Made by a program: the position numbers and the translations under genes
The notes under the pieces: generated by a model
Databases searched by the model: none
Seen by the model: the letters and a program-made list of their open reading frames with translations, nothing else
What the model was told of the DNA's origin: nothing
In this document: positions 32,857 to 44,339 of the stretch, piece by piece
Numbering within the stretch: position 1 is the stretch's first letter
Layout of the letters: each line of letters begins with the position of its first letter
Origin: Erinaceus europaeus
Taxonomy: Eukaryota; Chordata; Mammalia; Eulipotyphla; Erinaceidae
DNA: 64,000 bases
Direction: 5' to 3'
Assembly: GCF_950295315.1 (NCBI RefSeq)
Contig: NC_080168.1
Location: 69,511,254 to 69,575,253 of the forward strand

Positions 32857-34626
32857 ACAATTAATTTTCCCCCTCTCATATTAATTAACTAGTTTATATG
32901 ACTACACTTTACTAGGAGTGTACATAAACACCATTCCCACCACCAAAAGACTATGTTCCATCCCACCCACGCACCCCCACCCACCACCGGCCTAGGAAGT
33001 CGCATATCTACCCCTCACCACAGGGTTTTTACTTTGGTGCCCTACTTACAATTTGCTCAGGTCCTGCTTTTAGTTTCCCTTTCATATCTTCTTTCTCAAC
33101 TTCTGTTGATGAGTGGGATCATCCCATACTCATCTTTATCTTTCTGACTTAGCTCACTTAACATAATTCCTTCTAGCTCCATCCAAGATGGATCAGAGAA
33201 TGTGGGTTCATAGTTCTTAATAGCTGTATAGTATTCCATTGTGTATATATACCACAGCTTTCTCAGACACTCATCTATTGTTGGGCACCTGGGTTGCTTC
33301 CAGGTTTTAGCTATTATGAATTGTGCTGCTATGAACATAGGAGTACACACCTCTTTTTGGTTGGGTGTTATGGAGTCCTTGGAGTATAACCCCAGGAGAG
33401 GAATTACTGGATCATATGGAAGGTCCATGTCTAGCCTTGTTAGAGTTCTCCAGATTGCTATCCACAGAGGATGGACCAATTTACATTCCCACCAGCAGTG
33501 TAAAAGGGTTCCTCTGTGCCCACAGCCTCTCCAAGTTAATTGTATGTCTCGAAGTTTTTAAAACACAGACTGAGTATTTTTAATATATAGGCTGTGTATT
33601 TGATATGCGGACTCTCTCAAAAGCCTAGACCAAGTAGATCAGAAGCAACCAATAGCACAGCTATATACAAGATACTGGGTACTGTACAGCAAACCCTAAC
33701 AAAAGGACTTTTCAAAGTTAACCCAATTACCAAATAATGTGATGATAACTAACCATTGTCTTTTTGAACCCTAAGACAGCAGGAACCTCACATCTCCACT
33801 ATAGACCCTATATTTCCCCCAGTCATGGAACCGTAGGGTAGGGCCCACTTTCTTGAATACCTCTCCCAATCCATAGCAAATAATGTTGCATCTGCCGATC
33901 GCAACATAATCAATGCAACGATTGCCACCTCAACATGTTTCAGCTCAGACAGTGTCCAGAGACTTCACGTGTGGAATGACAACCCTTCAGCTTCATTACT
34001 CAGGTGAGAACTTTCCTTTCATAGTATTCTCTAATTCCATCCCAGGTGGTTCACTTTCTAACAAAGTCCCAAAACCTAGATATAGACCAGGTTCTGTGAG
34101 AGAGAGCATATGTTCACACGTATCCATAAACTAGTGCAAAATATATACCTGAAAGCAAAAGTACACTAGAGTTTGCAGTGAGTACCCCCAACACTTCCTC
34201 TCCACTATTCCAACCTTTGCATCCATGATTGCTCAACAATTTGTTTGGCTTTGTATGTTAACTCTTTTCAGCTACCAGTTTCCAGATGCCATCAGGATGC
34301 CGGCCAGGCTTCCCTGGACTGAAGACCCCACCAATATGTCCTGGAGCTCTTCTTCCCCAGAGACCCACCCTACTAGGGAAAGAGAGGCAGACTGGCAGTA
34401 TGGACCGACCAGTCAATGCCCATGTTCAGTGGGGAAGCAATTACAGAAGCCAGACCTTCCACCTCTGCAACCCACAATGACCCTGGGTCCATGCTCCCAG
34501 AGGGATAGAGAATGGGAAAGATATCAGGGATGAGATATGGAGATTGGGTGGTGGGAATTGTGTGGAGTTGTACCCCTCCTATCCTATGGTTTTGTTAATT
34601 TATCTTTTCTTAAATAAAAAAAATTA
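32857..34626 (+). mobile_element. 5'-inverted (twin-primed) L1
   Basis: The left arm (32857-33533) is antisense ORF2 C-terminus plus the start of the 3'UTR. The right arm (33534-34626) is the rest of the 3'UTR in sense, with a poly(A) tail. Both arms meet at the same L1 position, sharing the TTAATTGTATGT block. Target duplication AAAAATTGAAACAT at 32843-32856 and 34627-34640. Young-type 3'UTR without the 0.8-kb module. Confidence 0.93.
33096..33533 (-). pseudogene. L1 ORF2p C-terminal fragment in the inverted arm
   Basis: 127 open codons ending MIPLINRS, closely similar to the copy at 14171-14953. It stops at the inversion junction just before the cysteine-rich motif region. Confidence 0.9.
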
Positions 34627-34878
34627 AAAAATTGAAACATGCCATAAAATAATACCTGTAGTTGGCAGGCATAGGATACCTTACCAGAGTCTCACACAAG
34701 CCCCTTGAGGATTATTTCCCATTAAACTGATACTTCAGTCTTCTAAGGTTAAATGCTTGTAAAGTCATTTGAATCAGAAGTGTTATAGTTAGTCCTTTAA
34801 TCAGTGTCTTCTAGGTCTAGAGCTATATTGGTTTCCATTTTATCATGGTTTTGTGGCCTATTAGGAGATATCATAGAG

Positions 34879-35551
34879 GTTGTGGGGTCAAAGGAACCCT
34901 CCTGCACTGCTGGTGCAATGTAAATCAGTCCAACCTCTGTGGAGAACAGTCTGGAGAACTCTCAGAAGGCTAGAAATGGACCTATTCTATGATCCTGCAA
35001 TTCCTCTCCTGAGGATATATCCTAAGGAACCCAACACACCCATCCAAAAATATCTGTGTACATATGTTCTTAGCAACACAATTTGTAATAGCCAAAACAT
35101 GACAGCAACCCAAGTGTCCAACAACACATGAGCGGCTGCACAAGTTGTAGTACATATACACAATGGAATACTACTCAGCTATAAAAAAAAATGGTGACTT
35201 CACCATTTTCAGCCAATCTTGGATGAACCTTGAATAATTCAGGTTAAGTGAAATAAGTCAGAAACAGAAGGATGAATATGGGATGATCTCACTCTTAGGC
35301 AGAAGTTGAAAAAACAAGATCAGAAGAGAAAACACAAGTAGAACCTGAACTGGAATTGGCGTATTGTACCAAAGTAAAAGACTCGTGTGGGTGGTGGTGG
35401 TGGGGGGGAGAATACAGGTCTAAAAAGGATGACAGAGTGGGGATTGTATTGTTATATGGAAAACTGGGAAATGTTATGCACGTACAGACTATTGTATTTA
35501 CTGTCGAATGTAAAACATTAATTCCCCAATAAATTAAAAAAAAAAGAAAAA
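34879..35551 (+). mobile_element. 5'-truncated old L1 with short 3'UTR
   Basis: ORF2 C-terminus (around 34880-35305) and a short 3'UTR of the old design, ending in 'CCCCAATAAATTAAAAA'. Target duplication AGGAGATATCATAGAG (34863-34878) against AGGAGATGTCATAAAG (35552-35567), two differences. Same subfamily as 40311-46043. Confidence 0.9.
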
Positions 35552-35837
35552 AGGAGATGTCATAAAGCATAAAAGTCAAGAAATAAGAGCTTTTCTTACA
35601 CAATTTTCCTGGTAACCAAATGCCTGTTTTAAGGAGGAAAACAATAACAACAACAAAGCACTCTTTGTGTTTGGTGAACTTGGCTTCCTCTCATTTAACC
35701 GCAGGAATATCTCTAAAAAATTAGCATCTTTTATTAGAGTCTTGTGACAGAGTGTGATTGAGTACATGATTCAACTGAAACAGTACCAACTTTTCAAAAA
35801 CTTTCACTAGACCTTTCTGGAACCAGTTTATTCATTT

Positions 35838-36095
35838 TTTGGGATGATTATTTATTTATTTATTCATTTTGGTTAGAAACAGAAAGAAACTGAGAGGGAA
35901 AGGGAAGACAGGAAGGTAGAGAGAATGAGAGACACCTTACTCCTTTGCACTACTTGTGAATGCCTACCACTCTCCCAGTCCCCCTTCCACATACACATAC
36001 ACACACCACACAAGTGGGTGGGGACTGGGATTTGAACTTTCATTCCTGTGCTTTGTAAAATGTGTGTTCTACTAGGTATGCCACTGCCCAGCCCT
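35838..36095 (-). mobile_element. Long SINE (ERI-1-like), diverged
   Basis: Antisense: 'ATTATTTATTTATTTATTC', purine-rich block, a short CA insertion (35992-36010) and the head ending 'GCCACTGCCCAGCCC'. Confidence 0.85.
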
Positions 36096-36099
36096 CAAG

Positions 36100-37620
36100 T
36101 CTGTGACTTTCAAGGGCTTTTGTAAACCTAGACCTACTAGTGGCCCACCTGAAAAACAAGCAAAGAGAATGGAAAACAGGTGCTCCATGGCAGAAAGGCA
36201 GGAACGAGTTCTTAAGGAAATAGTTTATGTCAGGCAGAGCTGCTCCCTTTCTAGTTATGGGAACTGACAGATTCACAATTTGAGTAAGTGGGTCTGAGTT
36301 GAGTTTCTGCCACTTGTCCTTCTAGTGTCTACCAATATACTTCGTGAAAGTCTAGTTTCACTAAGCAAGTAGGATTTAAATTCTAAGGAGTAAATGAGTC
36401 CAGACAATTGCAATATGATCAGGAGTGAGTTCAGTCAGGTTTAGGAACTTGAACGCCATAAATAATATCTTACAAGACAGCACAATATTTATATGAAAGT
36501 TAACAATGAATGAAAAAAGTAAAGCAGTCAAACAGAAAATCAAGTTCTTAATGAAATCACCTGGCTTTTTTTCCTGCCTTATGCTACATCTGTTTAGTTA
36601 TTTTATTTATTAAAAGACATTTTTCTACAACACAAAATATGTTGACTCTGTAAATCGGATCGCATGTTTAAACACAATTTAAAGCTATTTAAATGGAAGA
36701 GAAAGGAAAACAACATTTTTGAGGGCTGGCTTTCTTGTTATCATACAGTACAAAAACACTGTTTAATTGTAACCTATTATTCACACAATAATATGATGAG
36801 AAAGGCAGTTGCTTCTCTACTTTACCAAGAAGGAAATTAGTAATTAAGTAGGGGAAGAGGCTACTGAGGCTAACAAAGTTGGAATCTTGAGCTAGTTCTT
36901 GATTTTTCTGTTACAAGAAAAAACCTCTGAAATCCTCCTGCCTACTTAGGTCTAGACTGAGATGAAGCATCTCACGCTTCATATTTTTGTTTCAGCATCG
37001 ATTCCCCATGCTGAGATCTTAATCTCTGATGGATTACATTTATTGGTGGTGTTTACTGGAGAAGTATAACCAATACACTTACCAGTGAAAGCAGGATATC
37101 TATTCTTTACTCTCTCTGTTTAGAAAGCTGCTGTCTTCTTGTTTGTCTCTTCCAATTGAACTCTAGTGTTGTATCCAGGGGATTTTCTGTCCAAAGAGCT
37201 GAATTTCCTAGGGGATGTGTTACTTTATAGCCACTTCAAATAAGAGGCCATTTCAACTGACAGTAGCTTTTAAAAAATGCACTTTTGGTAAATGAAAAGA
37301 GTGGGGCTGATTGCTGAAGGTAAACAGGTGATGAAATACGTCATTAGTACCTCATCCATAATTCACTTCTGCTGAAGTAGTTGACATAGAATCAGCCATG
37401 AGCCAGGGGCTGCTCACAAGTGCTGGCTTTGAGGTCACTGGAGCAGATTCATTAGGGCTCAGTGGAAAGCACTGCCAGCCTCTGTGTCAATTACCTGCAT
37501 TTGATAACGGATATTATGTCAGGGCCTGCTCTTTCTCAAGATGCAGCCACACATTTTAAAATCATTACATCTGCAGGCTGGAGCTATGTGCTATTAGGGG
37601 TGTTTAGTTCATTTGTCACT
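36100..37620. other. Longest repeat-free block
   Basis: About 1.5 kb without any recognisable retroelement. Base composition is more balanced than elsewhere, especially 36900-37600. No open frame of note and no splice structure that I can support. It could contain a conserved regulatory element, but the sequence alone cannot show that. Confidence 0.5.
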
Positions 37621-37790
37621 CCCCTTTGTGATTTAAATACTGGTACCTTTGGGTGGTCATGGGTACTGGTTAGCTACACTGATTGTGGTGTTCCATATAC
37701 TGGACATGTAAGTATCTGAGATCAGTGGGTTGTGCACCTGAAAGTGTATAATGGTATATTCCAATTACACCTAAATAAAAAATAATAGTA
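37620..37790 (+). mobile_element. Probable ancient L1 3' end
   Basis: 'TGATTGTGGTG' followed by 'TGCACCTGAAAGTGTATAAT', then 'AATTACACCTAAATAAAAAA'. This recalls the 3' ends of ancient mammalian L1M elements. Recognition is by eye only. Confidence 0.4.
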
Positions 37791-37799
37791 GTTTATTTT

Positions 37800-38236
37800 G
37801 CCACAAGTATTACTGTTAGGGCTTGATGCCTGTGTGACCTCACCACTCACAGTGGCTGTTTTTTCTTTAAATTTTTTTCTGTGTATATTTATTCATTTAT
37901 TGGATGGAGACACAGAGAAATTGAGAGGGAAAGGGGAGATAGAGGAGAGAGACACCTGAAGCATTGCTTCACCACTTGTGAAGTTTCCTGTCTGCTGATG
38001 GGGACCAGCACTTGAACCCAGGTCCTTTTGTTTCTTGTTTTTAGAAGATGAAAGGCAGTGAGAAGTAGAGAGGGAGAGAGAGATAGGGAGAGAGAAGCTG
38101 AGAGAAAGAAAGATACCTGCAACAATGCTTCACATCTTATAAAGCTTCCCCTTTGCAGGTGAGGACCAGAGTCTTGAACCTGGGTCCTTGTGCATGGTAA
38201 TGTGTGTGCGCTATTGTGTGAGCTACCGACAGGCCA
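37800..38236 (-). mobile_element. Two adjoining SINEs (ERI-1-like)
   Basis: Two antisense copies in a row. The first (about 37800-38030) ends in a truncated head; the second (about 38035-38236) has 'TGCTTCACATCTTATAAAGC' and a head ending 'GAGCTACCGACAGGCCAC'. A family B LTR inserted just beyond. Confidence 0.82.
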
Positions 38237-38243
38237 CTAAAAC

Positions 38244-38710
38244 TGTTGGTATGCATGAGACCCCTTCTGTTTCATTTGGTTTAAATCCCCCCTGCTTAAC
38301 ACTATTCTATTTACATAACCACTTCATTCTATTTACATAACCGCTGTTAACAAGCACCACCCTCCCTCCAGGGCATTAGTGGTTCAGTGATAGAATTCTC
38401 GCCTGCTCCACCCCCTCTCCTTGTCACACCCTGATCCTCTCCTTGTCACACTCTGATTTTTACCAGTCACTTTTCTCTCCACCCTCTCTATGTCACATCC
38501 TGTTTCCACCCTACTTGGCAAGTATATATAAAGACAGCATTGTGAGTTTTAGGGTACTTTAGTTTAGTTTAGCTTAGCTCAGCTTAGACTGTGCTGCGTC
38601 CTGCATGAATAAAGAGATACTGCCTACAGCTCAACCATGAGTCCCTGGTCGTCTGTTACCCGCCCATGAAGCCAGCCTGGCGAAGACAACATAGCCCAGC
38701 GAAAACAACA
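38244..38710 (+). mobile_element. Solo LTR, family B
   Basis: 467 bp, starting TGTTGGTATGCATG and ending GCGAAAACAACA. Target duplication TAAAAC at 38238-38243 and 38711-38716. TATA-like TATATAAAG near 38525 and GAATAAAG near 38608. U5 matches the 3' LTR at 7627-7948. It contains a segment resembling the 5' half of tRNA-Gly (38373-38406). Confidence 0.94.
38373..38406 (+). other. tRNA-Gly 5'-half-like segment inside the LTR
   Basis: 34 bases matching the 5' half of tRNA-Gly(GCC), as I recall it, at 32 positions. The match runs from the mature 5' end to the anticodon loop and stops there. The related LTRs at 28028-28381 and 47311-47702 share only the first eight or so bases (GCATTGGT type) and then diverge. 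Not a functional tRNA gene: the 3' half, with the B box, is absent. Confidence 0.8.
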
Positions 38711-38716
38711 TAAAAC

Positions 38717-39300
38717 TAGTATTTTGAGACAATCAAACCTAAGCCCAGTGTCTGAAGAAGACATAGTGGAGAAGTAGAGGGAAATGGTCAATGAAAACTC
38801 AAGTCTCTAGGCACTTATTCCTTCACCATGGAGTCAACTGCAATTTATTTACCCCAGGAATCATTTAAGATGGATACAATTGGGGTGTGTGTGGAGGAGC
38901 ACATAACCTCAGAATCACTCACGCTACTCCACCATTACCTGTCATTAGTGGATTAAGCAAACTCTGGCTTGGTCTGCTTGAAAAGTTTTATTGATGTGCT
39001 GTTGCCTTGCTCTATGGGGACATGGAAACTGCTTCTCTTCACCTTTTTTTCTTTCTTTCAAAAACCAGATGTGTGCTTTCCAATGGTCTTTTACTATGTT
39101 GGCCTTTCCAAAGACACTTAGTGTCACATGCTGGCATAGATTCCATGCATGTAGCCATCTTTTGAAGACAGAGGCTCCCTCATCAGAAGTAGACCCTTTC
39201 CTGTTCTCTAGGCTAGAAATATATGCAAAGATTTCCTCTTTCCTTATAGACACCCTATGATGAAGAAAATCTTACAAACAACAACACTTAAAAAGATCAA
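38717..39300. other. Unique sequence
   Basis: Nothing recognised. Short overlapping frames at 38945-39260 on both strands have no recognisable domains. Confidence 0.5.
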
Positions 39301-39302
39301 GG

Positions 39303-39460
39303 CTGAAGCTGGCAAAATAGTTCATTTGGATAGTGTGTTGCTTTGTCATGTGTGAGACCTAGGTTCAAACCTGGCCCCCACCATACAGAAGAAAGCTTTA
39401 CTGTTATGATCTTTCTGTGTATGTGTGTGTGTGTGCATAAAAATAAAGTAATTGAGGGTG
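39303..39460 (+). mobile_element. Diverged short SINE (ERI-2-like)
   Basis: 'AAAATAGTTCATTTGGATAG' head, B-box-like 'GGTTCAAACCTGG' (39361-39373), and a (TG)n-containing body with an A-rich end. Confidence 0.65.
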
Positions 39461-39686
39461 AATAAAAAGGATATTCTTTGCATTAGGGTCTCCTCACCTG
39501 ATCTGGTGGAGGCCCTCACTCCCTGCAAGAGACAGAGGAGAGAGTAATAGCACATTCATGCTCAAACCCCTTTTAGTATCAATAGGGGTGCCATGCCTGG
39601 AACAGGCTCAGAATTTCTTTTTTTTTCTGTCATGAAAAAAGAGTTATTTAAGTTCCATGCCTGTTTCTGTTGTTCTGAACATCTGT

Positions 39687-40173
39687 TGCCTGGCTAGCAT
39701 CACTTGAGAGAGAGATGAAGAACTCATGGTGGTGTGGTAATACAAATCTTTATTCGTGCGGACGTCCTAGTGTCGGGTGTGAGCACAGCGGGTTAAGCCA
39801 CATGGACAGCAATGGCCACTTCCACCCTGCATGCCTGCCCTTCTCAAGGTCGGGGCGTGGAAGAGAAAGAGAGTGAAACCAGGAACAGAAGTGGGTTTTA
39901 TGGGATAAAACCGGAAGTGGCAAGTTGGGAATGGAGATGGTTAGGAAAGGGGGTGGAGAAAAGAAAAAGGCATGCTGGGAACTTCCTTAGCTACCATTGC
40001 TATGGTTTTAGCTGGTGGGAATTAGCAATACACTGAAGGGATAACATGGTGGGGATACCTTTAGTCATTTATAAGACAAAACAGAAGATTGGTATGTAGA
40101 TAAAGGGACTGGCCATACTAGCATAGGGTGGTTTGTGGGCCCTACCTAACAACCACATCTGCACAATTTCCCA
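39687..40173 (-). mobile_element. Solo LTR with mixed A- and B-like ends
   Basis: On the minus strand the U5 side reads 'AATAAAGATTTGTATT' and ends 'GCTAGCCAGGCA', like group B. The opposite end (40156-40173) reads TGGGAAATTGTGCAGATG, identical to the start of LTR A. Two boundary readings are possible. If the LTR stops at 40155, CATCTG at 39680-39685 and 40156-40161 would be the target duplication, with one stray base at 39686. If the A-like end is included, ATCTGT (39681-39686) against TCCTGT (40177-40182) would be a decayed duplication. I cannot decide between them. Confidence 0.78.
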
Positions 40174-40555
40174 AAATCCTGTGCCCTGGGAGTCAATAGG
40201 CCTGGGGACAGCCATTATAGGATTGGTTTCAGATGGAAACAGTGGACAGAAGGAGCTAGAGGATGGAGTTCACATTTATATCAGATATTTTTTTATTTTT
40301 CTAATTTTTTATTGGGGAATTAATGTTTTACATTAGACAGTAAATACAATAGTCTGTACATGCATGATATTTTCCAGATTTACGTATAACAATACAACCC
40401 CCACTACGTCCTCTGTCATCCTTTTTGGATCTGTATTCTCCCCCTCCACCCCCACTCCAGAGTCTTTTACTTTGGTGCAATATGCCAATTCCAGTTCAGG
40501 TTCTACTTGTGTTTTCTCTTCTGATCTTGTTTTTTCAACAACTGCCTGAGAGTGA

Positions 40556-43500
40556 GATCATCCTGTATTCATCCTTCTGTTTCTGACTTATTTCACTTAA
40601 CATGAATTTTTCAAGGTCCATCCAAGATCAGCTGAAAATGGTGAATTCACCATTTTTTTTAATTGCTAAGTAGTATTCCATTGTGTATATATACTACAAC
40701 TTGCTCAGCCACTCCTGTGTTGTTGGACACTTGGGTTGCTGTCAGGTTTTGGCTATTACAAATTGTGTTGCTAAGAATATATGTGTACACAGATATTTTT
40801 GGATAGGTGTGCTGGGCTCCTTAGAATATATCCCCAAGAGAGGAATTGCAGAATCATAGGGTAGGTCCCTTTCTAGCCTTCTGAGAGTTCTCCAATCTGC
40901 TCTCCACAGGGGTTGAACCAACTGACATTCCCACCAGCAGTGCAGGAGGGTTTCTTTGATCCTACAACCTCTCCAGCATTTGCTGCTGTTACCTTTTCTG
41001 ATGTATGACATTATCACAGGAGTGAAGTGGTATTTCACTGTTGTCTTTATTTGCATTTATCTGACAATCAGAGACATGGTGCATTTTTTCATGTGTTTCT
41101 TGGCCCTTTGTATCTCTTCTCTGGTGAATATTCTGCCCATGTCCTCCCCCATTTTTTGATGGGGTTATTTGTTGTCTTGTTGTTGAGATTTGAAAGTTAT
41201 TTATATATTCTGTTTATTAGCCTCTTGTCTGATGTATGGCATGTAAAGATCTTCTCCCATTCTGTGAGGGGTCTCTTGGTTTGGGTAGTGGTTTCTTTTG
41301 ATGTGCAAAAGCTTTTAATTTTATGTAGTCCATAGGTTTATGCTTGTCTTAGTCTTCTTTGTAATTGGATTCATTTCATTGAAGATGTCTTTAAAATTTA
41401 TGCAGAAAAAAGTTCTGACAATATTTTCCTCTAAGTATCTCATAGATTCTGGTCTAACATCCGAGTCCTTGATCCACTTGGAATTTACTTTTGTATTCTG
41501 CATGTTTCAACTCATTTTTTCCAACACCATTTGTTGAAGAGACTCTGCTTTCCCTATTTAATAGTCTGGGCACCTTTGTCAAAGATTAGATGTTTATAGG
41601 TATGGGGGTTTACTTCTGGGCTCTCAAATCTATTCCACTGGTCAGTGTGTCTATTCATGTTCCAGTACCAAGCTGTTTTGATTACAGTGGCCCTATAATA
41701 CAATTAGAGATCTGGGAGTTTGATGCCTTCAGTTCTGTTCTTTCTTCTCAATATTGTTTTGGAAATTCTAGGTCTTTTCTGGTTCCAGATAAGCATTTGC
41801 AGCATTTCTTCTAAAAATGTGGTTTGGATCTTGATAGGGATAGCATTAAGTTTGTATATGGGTAGCATATCTATTTTGATGATGTTAATTCTTTCAACCC
41901 ATAAACATGGAATATCTTTCCACTTCTTTGTGTCTTTTTCTATTTCCTTGAGTAGTGACTCATAATTTTCAGTGTACAAGTCTTTCATTTCTTTGGTTAG
42001 TTTTATTCCTAGATATTTTATTGTTTTCCTTGCTATAGTAAAAGGAATTGATTTCTGAATTTCAACTTCTTCTAAGTTAGTGTTTGCATAGAGGAATGCC
42101 ACTGACTTTTGAATGTTAATTTTGTAACCTGACACTTTACTGTATTGTCTGATGATTTCCAAAAGCTTCCTCCTGGATTCCTTAGGTTTTTCTATGAATA
42201 CTATCATGTCTTATGCAAATAGGGAGAGTTTGCCTTCTTCTCTTCTAATCTGTATCCCATTAATTCCTTGCTCCTGACTAATTGCTATGGCAAGAACTTC
42301 CAACACTCTGTTGAATGGTAATAGTGATAGTTGGCAGCCCTGTAACTGATCTGAGTGGAAATACTTCCAGTTTTTCACCATTGTGTCTGATGTTGGCTAT
42401 AGGTTTGCTATATATAGACTCCACTATCTTGAGGAATTTTCCATCTATTCACATTTTTTTTTGTAGTGTTTTGATCATAATGGGATGTTGGATTTTGCCA
42501 AAGGCTTTCTCTGCATCTAGTGATTTGACCGTGTGGTTTGTTCTTGCTTTTATTGATGTGATGAATAACGTTGATTGGCTTACATATATTAAACCAACCT
42601 TGCATGCCTGGGATATACTCCACTGGTCATGATGAACATTTTTTTTTAAATATACTGCTGTATCCAGTTGGCAAGAATTTTGTTCAATATTTTTAGCATA
42701 TATGTTCATCAGAGATATTGGTCTGTAGTTTTCTTTTTTGGTTGTGTCCCTGTCTGCTTTTTGAATCGGAGTGATGTTGGCTTCATAGAATCTGGAAAGG
42801 AGTATTCCAGTGTCTGAAATCTTCTGGAAGACTTTTAAAAGTAGTGGTATTAGTTCTTCTTTGAAGGTTTTGTAGAATTTGTCTGTAAAACTAACTGTTC
42901 CAGGACTTTTATTTTGGGAAGGTTTTTGATAACTATTTCAATTTCATTACCTGTGATGGGCCTGTTCATGTTATCTAGTTCCTCTTTATTTAATTTGGGA
43001 AGTTCATAGGTATCTAGGAAATTGTCCATTTCTTCCAGGTTCTCTAGCTTGGTGGCATATAGTTGTTCATAGAAGCCTCACATGATATGTTGAAGTTCTT
43101 TGGTGCCTGTTGTGATATCTTCTCTTTCATTTATGGTACGATTTATTTGTGTCTTCTCCTTCTTTTTTGTGAGTCTGGCTAAAGGTTTGTCGTTTTTGTT
43201 CACTTTTTTGAAGAACCAACATTTACTTTTGTTGATCTTTTGTATGGTTTTCTTATTTTCAATGTTATTTATCTTTTCCATAATTTTATTTATTTCTGTC
43301 CTTCTGGCTGCTTTAGGGTTCCTTTGTTCTTCTTCTTCTAAGTCTTTAAGATGTGCAATCAGGCTGTTTATTTGAGCTTTTTTTTTGTTTCCTAATGTGT
43401 GTTTGGATGGCTATGAACTTCCCTCTTAGTACTGCCTTAGCTGTGTCCCAAATATTTTGATAGCTGGTGTCTTCATTTTTAATGAATTCTTGAAACAGTT

Positions 43501-44330
43501 TCATTTCTTCCTTTCATTTTCTCTTTGACCCAGTAATTGTTAAGTAGTGTACTGATGAGCTTCCACATTTTGGGACTATTACTATTACTTTTGTTGGTAA
43601 GTGTTACTTTAATTCCACTGGTCTGAGAAGATGCTTGGGATGATTTCAATTCTCTTGAATTTTCTGTTGCTGTCTTTGTGGCCTAACATATGGTCTCTCC
43701 TTAAAAATGACCCATGTGGACTTGAGTAAAATGTGTATTCCAGTTTCGTGGGATGAATGACTCTGAAAATGTCCAATAGTTCCAGTTTATCCATCCCCTC
43801 ATTTAACTCCCTCATGTATTTATCAATTTTATGATTGGATGATCTGTCAAGTTGAGAGAGTGGGGTGTTGATATCCCCTACTATGACTGTGTTGCTGTTA
43901 ATAAATTGATGCTGCTCTTTCAGTAGATGTTTGATGTAGTGGATGACTTCTCATTGGGTGTATAGATGTTAATAATTCTTGAGGCCTCTTGATTGACAGA
44001 TCCTCTGAGTATTTAGTTTCCATTCCTATCTTTTTAAATTTTATTTATTTTAAATTCTATTATGTCAGATATGAGAATAGCTGTTCCTGACCTTTTTTGT
44101 GGGACACTGGCCTGTGTTTTTCTTGTTGAGTTAGGTTGGTTTCCTGTAGATAGCATATTGTTGGGTTGTGTTTTCTGATCCATCTTCCTACTTTCTACCT
44201 TTTAATAGTTGAATTCAGGCCATTGACAGTTAATGATATCAAAGATTGAAGATGATTTAATGTAATTATTCTAGATTTTTAGAGTGATCTGATGTATGGC
44301 ATATTTATGGTGGTCTGACTGTTCATAAAA
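40556..44330 (-). pseudogene. L1 ORF2p remnant
   Basis: Pieces recognisable in several frames: C-terminal cysteine-rich region (40742-41056, C-W-R-G-C then H-C-W-W-E-C), linker (41321-41503), reverse transcriptase C-terminal part (41704-42207), motif A region (42408-42709, D-A-E-K-A-F), pre-RT linker (43078-43281) and endonuclease C-terminus (43609-43815, D-H-M-L-G). The F-A-D-D box near 42210 is damaged. Confidence 0.9.
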
Positions 44331-44339
44331 GAACTTTTA

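Noticed and set aside
38373..38406. Functional tRNA-Gly gene
   Set aside because: Only the 5' half is present; the T-arm with the B box and the acceptor 3' strand are absent.
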